Positions 6,830-11,214 of a stretch of 11,214 bases of DNA are shown here, in pieces. Below the pieces are notes generated by a model. That model was not told the origin of the DNA. It did no database searches and saw only the letters and a program-made list of their open reading frames with translations. Position 1 is the stretch's first letter. Each line of letters begins with the position of its first letter. Both the position numbers and the translations under genes were made by a program. Origin of the DNA: Cytophagaceae bacterium (GTDB lineage: Bacteria; Bacteroidota; Bacteroidia; Cytophagales; Spirosomataceae); NCBI GenBank assembly GCA_947471105.1, contig CANIYB010000049.1, positions 1 through 11,214 of the forward strand. Reading direction: 5' to 3'.

Positions 6830-7693
6830 TTATCCAAGATATGTTTTTAGCGCTTTACTCCGGGAAGTATGACGCAGACGACGAATCGCCTTTTCTTTAA
6901 TTTGTCTCACGCGCTCTCGAGTCAAATTGAATTTCTCGCCAATTTCCTCTAGTGTCATTGCGTGTTCTCCATTTAATCCAAAATACAAAGTTACGACATC
7001 CGCTTCTCTTTGAGTAAGGGTCGATAAAGCTCTTTGAACTTCACGACGTAAGGAATCATTAATTAAACCTGAATCTGGTTTATCCTCTGAATCATTCTCC
7101 AATACGTCTAAAAGTGAATTTTCTTCTCCTTGAACGAAAGGAGCATCCATAGATACGTGTCTTCCTGAGATTTTAAGTGTATCGACTACTTCGCCTGTTG
7201 AAATTTCTAACACTTCTGCTAATTCCTCTGGCGAAGGCTCACGCTCAAATTTTTGTTCTAACTCAGAAAAGGTTTTTGAGATTTTATTCAAAGAACCTAC
7301 GCGGTTCAATGGAAGACGAACGATACGTGATTGCTCAGCTAAGGCTTGTAAAATAGATTGACGAATCCACCAAACGGCATACGAAATGAATTTAAATCCA
7401 CGCGTTTCGTCAAATCTTTGTGCTGCTTTAATTAAACCAAGGTTTCCCTCGTTAATTAAATCACCTAAACTAAGTCCTTGATTTTGATATTGTTTGGCTA
7501 CGGACACGACAAAACGTAAATTAGCCTTCGTTAAACGCTCAAGAGACAATTGATCCCCTTCGCGAATTTTTTGAGCTAGTATAACCTCCTCATCCGGAGT
7601 CAATAAATCTACTTTTCCGATTTCCTGCAAGTACTTATCAAGCGATTGACTTTCCCTGTTGGTAATTTGTTTGCTAATTTTTAGCTGCCTCAT
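6830..7693 (-). CDS. rpoD: Primary RNA polymerase sigma factor (sigma-70/RpoD)
   Basis: This is a 287-residue sigma-70 of the short Bacteroidota type. It lacks region 1.1 and the large non-conserved insert of E. coli RpoD. Region 1.2 covers about 16-50 (DKYLQEIGKVDLLTPDEEV). Region 2 is about 55-128, with the core-binding and -10 reading segments NLGLIKAAQRFDETRGFKF and SYAVWWIRQSILQALAEQSR. Region 3 is about 132-185. Region 4 is about 222-280, with the helix-turn-helix MTLEEIGEKFNLTRERVRQI (246-265) that contacts the upstream element. Sigma factors of this type read TTG and TANNTTTG rather than TTGACA and TATAAT, and such a promoter lies upstream of rpsO in this window. The start at 7693 gives the usual N-terminus MRQLKI. 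No ribosome binding site is visible. The gene lies 62 bases after pnp, with an 11-bp hairpin between them, and ends in a strong terminator. Confidence 0.97.
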   Translation of the reverse strand: MRQLKISKQITNRESQSLDKYLQEIGKVDLLTPDEEVILAQKIREGDQLSLERLTKANLRFVVSVAKQYQNQGLSLGDLINEGNLGLIKAAQRFDETRGFKFISYAVWWIRQSILQALAEQSRIVRLPLNRVGSLNKISKTFSELEQKFEREPSPEELAEVLEISTGEVVDTLKISGRHVSMDAPFVQGEENSLLDVLENDSEDKPDSGLINDSLRREVQRALSTLTQREADVVTLYFGLNGEHAMTLEEIGEKFNLTRERVRQIKEKAIRRLRHTSRSKALKTYLG

Positions 7694-7713
7694 AGTATGT
7701 TACAACGGATTAA

Positions 7714-7741
7714 ATGGGTTTATTGTTTCCAATAAACCCAT
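7714..7741 (-). promoter_or_regulatory. Perfect 11-bp hairpin between pnp and rpoD
   Basis: The transcript would read ATGGGTTTATT, loop GGAAAC, AATAAACCCAT, a stem without mismatch, 14 bases after the pnp stop and 20 bases before the rpoD start. Only two T follow on the minus strand, and no T-run follows on the plus strand, so it is a poor intrinsic terminator. It could protect the 3' end of pnp mRNA, be a processing site, act as a weak attenuator or affect rpoD translation. Confidence 0.6.
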
Positions 7742-7755
7742 AAACTTATATCTAA

Positions 7756-9897
7756 TTACTCAGATTTATCTGAACTTTCTGGTTTAGGTAATAATGCTTT
7801 CGCTGAAAGACGGAATTTACCAGTCTTTTTGTCTACTTCCACTAATTTAACCTTAACCTTATCACCTTCTTTGAAAACTCCATCCATGGTGTCTATGCGA
7901 TCCCAAGAAATTTCTGAGATATGCAATAATCCATCTTTTCCAGGTAGGAATTCAACGAAAGCTCCAAATGCTTGGATGTTCTTAACTTTTCCATCGTAGA
8001 TTTCGCCAACTTCAGGTATCGTTACGATACTTTTCACCATGCGAATCGCCATATCCATCGCAGCTCCGTTCGCTGAGAAGATACTTACATATCCTCCATC
8101 TTCTTTTTCCTCAATGGTTACGGTAGCACCTGATTGTTTTTGAATATCTTGAACCACTTTTCCACCTGGCCCGATCACCGCACCGATTTGCTCTTTCATG
8201 ATTTTGATCACGGTAGCTCTTGGTGTTTGTGGCTTATAATCATCTCTAACGCTAGGAATCGCCTTTTTCATCTCATTTAAGATGTGAAGTCTACCCTCTC
8301 TCGCTTGAGATAATGCTTCTACTAAAACTTCATAGGATAACCCTTGCACTTTTATGTCCATTTGGCAAGCAGTGATACCATTTTCAGTACCCGTTACCTT
8401 AAAGTCCATATCACCCAAATGATCTTCATCACCTAGAATGTCAGATAAAACGGCATATTTACCCGTTTTAGGATCTGAAATTAAACCCATGGCAATTCCT
8501 GAAACAGGCGCCTTGATTTTAACCCCTGCATCCATTAATGCTAAAGTTCCCGCACAAACGGTTGCCATTGACGACGAACCATTTGATTCTAAAATATCTG
8601 AAACCACACGTAATGTGTATGGGAAATCTTCCATTTTAGGCAATACTTTTCTAATCGCACGCATGGCTAAATTACCATGGCCTACTTCTCTACGTCCTAC
8701 TCCTCTATTTGGCTTTACTTCGCCCGTGGAGAATCCAGGAAAATTATAGTGCAACATAAACTTGTTGTAACCTTGAGTCATGGCTTGATCAATAATCTGC
8801 TCATCCATTTTAGTTCCCAAAGTAACCGTAGTCAATGATTGTGTTTCCCCACGTGTGAAAACGGCAGATCCGTGTGGAGTTGGTAAATAATCTACCTCAC
8901 AAGTGATTTGACGAATTTCGTTCAATTTACGACCATCTAAACGATAACGTTCTTGAAGGACCAATTGGCGTGCCGCCTCCTTTTCGATGTCATGTAAATA
9001 TACTTTTGCTAAAGAAAGATTTACGGTATGGTCTTCATTTAACGTAGAGATGTATTCATCTACAATCGCTTTGAAACCTGCTTTTCTTTCTTCTTTTTTA
9101 GGGTTCGCTAATTTTGCTACCGCCAAATATTTATCGTAATAGTTCTTCCACAATTCAGCACGTAATTCTTCATTATGCGTTTCATGGCTATACGTTCTCT
9201 TTTCAGTTTTTCCACACGCCACTGTTAATTCATTCAATGCTTGGCATTGAATTTTAATGGCATCATGTGCAATGCGAAGTGCCTCAATCATTTCAGCTTC
9301 CGAGATTTCATCTCCTTCCCCTTCCACCATTAAGATATCGTTGGCATTTGCGGCAACGATTAATTCTAAAGAAGCACCAGCTAATTCACTGACACTTGGA
9401 TTTACTTTATATTCTCCATTAATTTTGGCTACACGCACCTCAGAAATAGGTCCGTTAAATGGAATATCAGAAACCGCAAGTGCTGCTGCAGCCGCTAGGC
9501 CAACAAAAGCATCCGGTAAAACCTCTGAATCCGCTGAAATTAAGTTGATCAATACCTGCACATCTGCATGGTAATCATCTGGAAATGTAGGACGTAAGGC
9601 ACGGTCTACTAAACGTGAAATAAGAATTTCATAATCAGAAAGGCGAGCCTCTCTTTTTAGAAAACTACCTGGAATACGTCCATTTGACGCAAATTTTTCT
9701 TGGTAATCAACAGATAATGGAAGGAAATCTACTCCCTCTTTGGCCTCTTTGTTGGCAACCACAGTGGCTAACAACATCATATTTCCTGAACGAATAACAA
9801 CAGATCCATCCGCTTGCTTGGCTAACTTGCCAGTCTCAATTTGGATTTCCTTGCCATTAGGCATCGAAATATTTTTTTGAATAATGTTAAATGACAT
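7756..9897 (-). CDS. pnp: Polyribonucleotide nucleotidyltransferase (PNPase)
   Basis: This is a 713-residue exoribonuclease that degrades RNA from the 3' end with phosphate, releasing nucleoside diphosphates, and can also add tails. The domain order is complete: first RNase PH domain (about 1-225), helical linker (about 240-305), second RNase PH domain (about 315-545), KH domain (about 558-618) with IGAVIGPGGK at 571-580, and S1 domain (about 629-702) with QAFGAFVEF and GLLHISEIS. In the active second PH domain I see FTRGETQ (347-353), the SNGSSS phosphate-binding loop (438-443) and DILGDEDHLGDMD (486-498) with the catalytic aspartates. Length and motifs are normal for bacterial PNPase. It follows rpsO as in E. 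coli, separated by a strong terminator and a leader with two small hairpins, and is followed by rpoD. The acidic tail ESSDKSE is short. Confidence 0.98.
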   Translation of the reverse strand: MSFNIIQKNISMPNGKEIQIETGKLAKQADGSVVIRSGNMMLLATVVANKEAKEGVDFLPLSVDYQEKFASNGRIPGSFLKREARLSDYEILISRLVDRALRPTFPDDYHADVQVLINLISADSEVLPDAFVGLAAAAALAVSDIPFNGPISEVRVAKINGEYKVNPSVSELAGASLELIVAANANDILMVEGEGDEISEAEMIEALRIAHDAIKIQCQALNELTVACGKTEKRTYSHETHNEELRAELWKNYYDKYLAVAKLANPKKEERKAGFKAIVDEYISTLNEDHTVNLSLAKVYLHDIEKEAARQLVLQERYRLDGRKLNEIRQITCEVDYLPTPHGSAVFTRGETQSLTTVTLGTKMDEQIIDQAMTQGYNKFMLHYNFPGFSTGEVKPNRGVGRREVGHGNLAMRAIRKVLPKMEDFPYTLRVVSDILESNGSSSMATVCAGTLALMDAGVKIKAPVSGIAMGLISDPKTGKYAVLSDILGDEDHLGDMDFKVTGTENGITACQMDIKVQGLSYEVLVEALSQAREGRLHILNEMKKAIPSVRDDYKPQTPRATVIKIMKEQIGAVIGPGGKVVQDIQKQSGATVTIEEKEDGGYVSIFSANGAAMDMAIRMVKSIVTIPEVGEIYDGKVKNIQAFGAFVEFLPGKDGLLHISEISWDRIDTMDGVFKEGDKVKVKLVEVDKKTGKFRLSAKALLPKPESSDKSE

Positions 9898-9916
9898 ACG
9901 TTTCTGAATAAATTCT

Positions 9917-9959
9917 CACGCAACCTTGCGTGTAATAAGCTTTGTTTGTCGATGACAAA
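9917..9959 (-). promoter_or_regulatory. Two small inverted repeats in the pnp leader
   Basis: Two perfect inverted repeats lie between the rpsO terminator and the pnp start. One is CACGCAA-GG-TTGCGTG (9917-9932, seven complementary pairs with a two-base centre). The other is TTTGTC-ATC-GACAAA (9945-9959, six pairs). The first ends 19 bases before the pnp ATG. In E. coli a leader hairpin cut by RNase III lets PNPase repress its own synthesis. Whether these do something similar is inference. I find no good -7/-33 pair for a pnp promoter in this gap. Confidence 0.4.
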
Positions 9960-9973
9960 TGTTGATAAATGGC

Positions 9974-10007
9974 AAATAAAACAGGGCTCCAACTAAATGG
10001 AACCCTG
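9974..10007 (-). terminator. Intrinsic terminator after rpsO
   Basis: On the minus strand a 9-bp stem CAGGGTTCC / GGAGCCCTG (10007-9999 and 9990-9982, one G-T wobble) with loop ATTTAGTT is followed by TTTTATTT (9981-9974). It begins 6 bases after the rpsO stop. It should separate rpsO from pnp in part, so pnp depends on read-through or its own promoter. Confidence 0.85.
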
Positions 10008-10013
10008 AATATA

Positions 10014-10289
10014 TTATTTACGAATACCTAATTCTAAAATAATAGCACGATATCTTGAGATATCGGTACGAGTTAAGTAATCAAGTAAACGACGGCGCTT
10101 ACCTACTAATTTCAAAAGTCCTAAGCGTGTGCTATGGTCTTTTTTGTTCTTTTTAAGGTGCTCAGTCAGATAATTGATTCTGTACGTGAATAACGCAATT
10201 TGCGATTCAGAAGAACCAGTATCGATTTTTGACTTTGCTTTCCCTTTCGTTTCGAAAATCTCTTGTTTTTTCTCGGGTGACAAATACAT
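10014..10289 (-). CDS. rpsO: 30S ribosomal protein S15 (uS15)
   Basis: This is a 91-residue ribosomal protein that binds 16S rRNA in the central domain early in small-subunit assembly. Family marks are DTGSSESQIALFTYRINYLT (23-42), then KKDHSTRLGLLKLVGKRRRLLDYL with the basic rRNA-binding cluster, and the C-terminal TDISRYRAIILELGIRK. Length and N-terminus match the family (E. coli 89 residues). The gene has its own promoter and ends in a terminator; pnp follows on the same strand. The untranslated leader is only about 30 bases and AU-rich with no strong fold, so the E. coli-type pseudoknot used by S15 for self-repression is not evident. An 8-bp inverted repeat (CGATATCT-TG-AGATATCG, 10048-10065) sits inside the DISRYR codons. 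Confidence 0.98.
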   Translation of the reverse strand: MYLSPEKKQEIFETKGKAKSKIDTGSSESQIALFTYRINYLTEHLKKNKKDHSTRLGLLKLVGKRRRLLDYLTRTDISRYRAIILELGIRK

Positions 10290-10324
10290 CTTTTACCAGT
10301 TTTAAAGTTTTAAAAATTAATTCG

Positions 10325-10355
10325 CAAAAGTACAAAAAACGAATGGTATATGCAA
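10325..10355 (-). promoter_or_regulatory. Bacteroidota-type sigma-70 promoter of rpsO
   Basis: On the minus strand there is TTG at 10355-10353, a 20-base spacer and TACTTTTG at 10332-10325, an exact match to the TTG / TANNTTTG consensus of the Bacteroidota primary sigma factor. The expected start of transcription is a few bases downstream, giving a leader of about 30 bases to the rpsO ATG. The -33 element begins 2 bases after the stop of the upstream permease gene, and no terminator separates the two genes, so read-through may also feed rpsO. Confidence 0.75.
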
Positions 10356-10357
10356 GT

Positions 10358-11214
10358 CTAATTCTGTAGCGCTTTAGAAACTCTTGTTTTCTGTATCCAG
10401 TTTTTTAAACGCTGCCAAGTGACATGATAAAAATCTGATTCAAATAGTCTGGAGTCGTTTAAGGAAATGCGCAGAAAATATAGGCCAATTAGCCCTAGGA
10501 TAGTATTTGAGGCCCATGCACCTATTTGCAAGATCAGTTTCCCTTCCTTTGCCATCTTATCTCCTTGCTGGGTTAAGATATACATCAAAATAAAAAAGGA
10601 TACAGCTACAACCACTGGGATGCCAAATCCCCCCTTTTTAATGATGGCTCCTAAAGGTGCACCGATTAAAAACATAACCAAAATGGTTAAGGCATTGGTA
10701 AATTTGTGATGCCATTCTAGGTTCGTTTTTTTCAGTACGATTTCTTTATCATCCAAGCTCACTAAATTGGTTTGGCCAAAAGTCAACATATTTTGTGTTT
10801 GTTGGAGCGCGATGTCGTACGGATTCTTATTGGCCTTTTTAAGTCCTTTTGCTAATCTCTTTTTGACCCATTTTGTATTTTCTAGCAGCATCAATGATTG
10901 CGTAATGGGCCTTTGATGATACATGAAATTAGGGCCAGTGGATTTGGTAAAACCACGTTTCATAGCATTAATGACACTGTTTAGAGAATCCGAGTCGTTG
11001 GCAAGTTGCCAATTGTTTCGCATAATTTCATGATGGGCAAATTGGTTTTCTTCCGTCTTGTGTAGGTCAAAAGCATCCAGCGACATCACTATTTTGCTTT
11101 TTTTGAAACTATGCAATGCCATATCGGTGGCGTCCAAATTACTTCCTCGGTCTGCGTCTTCTAAATAATCCTTGCCATTAAAGAGCTCAAATATCAAATA
11201 TTTCTTCCCTAGAA
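10358..11214 (-). CDS. LptF/LptG-family LPS export permease, 5' part cut by window edge
   Basis: The frame is open to the right edge, so about 285 C-terminal codons are visible and the true start lies outside. An apparent start at 11197 is a TTG inside the sequence LGKKYLIFELFNG and is not a start. The visible part holds the end of the periplasmic beta-jellyroll domain (YLIFELFNGKDYLED) and a linker. Then come three membrane helices, FTNALTILVMFLIGAPLGAI, GIPVVVAVSFFILMYIL and ASNTILGLIGLYFL. GAPLGAIIKKGGFGIPVVV is a hallmark of the YjgP/YjgQ (LptF/LptG) family. These subunits form, with LptB, the ABC transporter that extracts lipopolysaccharide from the inner membrane. Which of F or G it is cannot be told from the C-terminus, so no symbol is given. 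The tail beyond the last helix is basic (QKTRVSKAL). rpsO follows 68 bases on. Confidence 0.9.
   Translation of the reverse strand, partial: LGKKYLIFELFNGKDYLEDADRGSNLDATDMALHSFKKSKIVMSLDAFDLHKTEENQFAHHEIMRNNWQLANDSDSLNSVINAMKRGFTKSTGPNFMYHQRPITQSLMLLENTKWVKKRLAKGLKKANKNPYDIALQQTQNMLTFGQTNLVSLDDKEIVLKKTNLEWHHKFTNALTILVMFLIGAPLGAIIKKGGFGIPVVVAVSFFILMYILTQQGDKMAKEGKLILQIGAWASNTILGLIGLYFLRISLNDSRLFESDFYHVTWQRLKNWIQKTRVSKALQN

Noticed and set aside
8438..8749. Open frame of 103 codons on the plus strand inside pnp, with similar ones at 9257-9574, 1567-1761 and 10467-10709
   Set aside because: They are antisense to well-supported genes, show no recognisable domain or start signal, and have low-complexity composition expected of mirrored coding sequence.
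11195..11197. TTG at 11197 as the start of the LptF/LptG permease
   Set aside because: The frame continues upstream without a stop as LGKKYLIFELFNG, a typical internal stretch of the family, and the visible protein lacks the N-terminal membrane helices. The gene is cut by the window edge.
1..11214. An undescribed multi-gene system such as defence, toxin-antitoxin, CRISPR or mobile element
   Set aside because: Nearly every gene belongs to a known core family or a common TPR/peptidase class. There are no direct-repeat arrays, transposases, integrases, tRNA attachment sites or composition breaks.

Overview
The window looks like a core chromosomal segment of an AT-rich Bacteroidota bacterium, probably from the Cytophagales side. 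Four observations point there: a short 287-residue primary sigma factor without region 1.1; a promoter of the Bacteroidota type (TTG, 20 bases, TACTTTTG) upstream of rpsO; starts without Shine-Dalgarno sequences; and the family mix (M61 peptidase with PDZ, MenD, TPR proteins). The genus is a guess. Coding density is very high and no stretch over 300 bases lacks a gene. I see no mobile element, CRISPR array, tRNA, rRNA or prophage.

Left part (1-5134). A large secreted TPR protein on the minus strand runs off the left edge. It is divergent from an exported M61 metallopeptidase on the plus strand. The peptidase converges on a translationally coupled minus-strand pair, a cyclophilin peptidyl-prolyl isomerase followed by a 79-residue protein of unknown function. 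The peptidase's best terminator lies inside the opposing 79-residue gene. Divergent from the cyclophilin is a TPR lipoprotein on the plus strand, which overlaps the end of menD tail to tail by 15 bases.

Right part (5120-11214). All genes are on the minus strand. In transcription order they are a 5'-truncated LptF/LptG-family LPS export permease, rpsO (uS15), pnp (PNPase), rpoD (primary sigma factor) and menD (menaquinone synthesis). rpsO has its own clear promoter and a strong terminator. pnp has a leader with two small hairpins. An 11-bp perfect hairpin separates pnp from rpoD. A textbook terminator after rpoD runs up to within 3 bases of the menD start codon. The group combines translation, RNA decay and transcription initiation with envelope and respiratory genes. 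The rpsO-pnp linkage is the same as in E. coli.

I found no undescribed multi-gene system. What deserves a second look is the packing of RNA signals into coding or junction sequence (3694-3727, 6800-6824, 7714-7741, 9917-9959) and the coupled 79-residue orphan.
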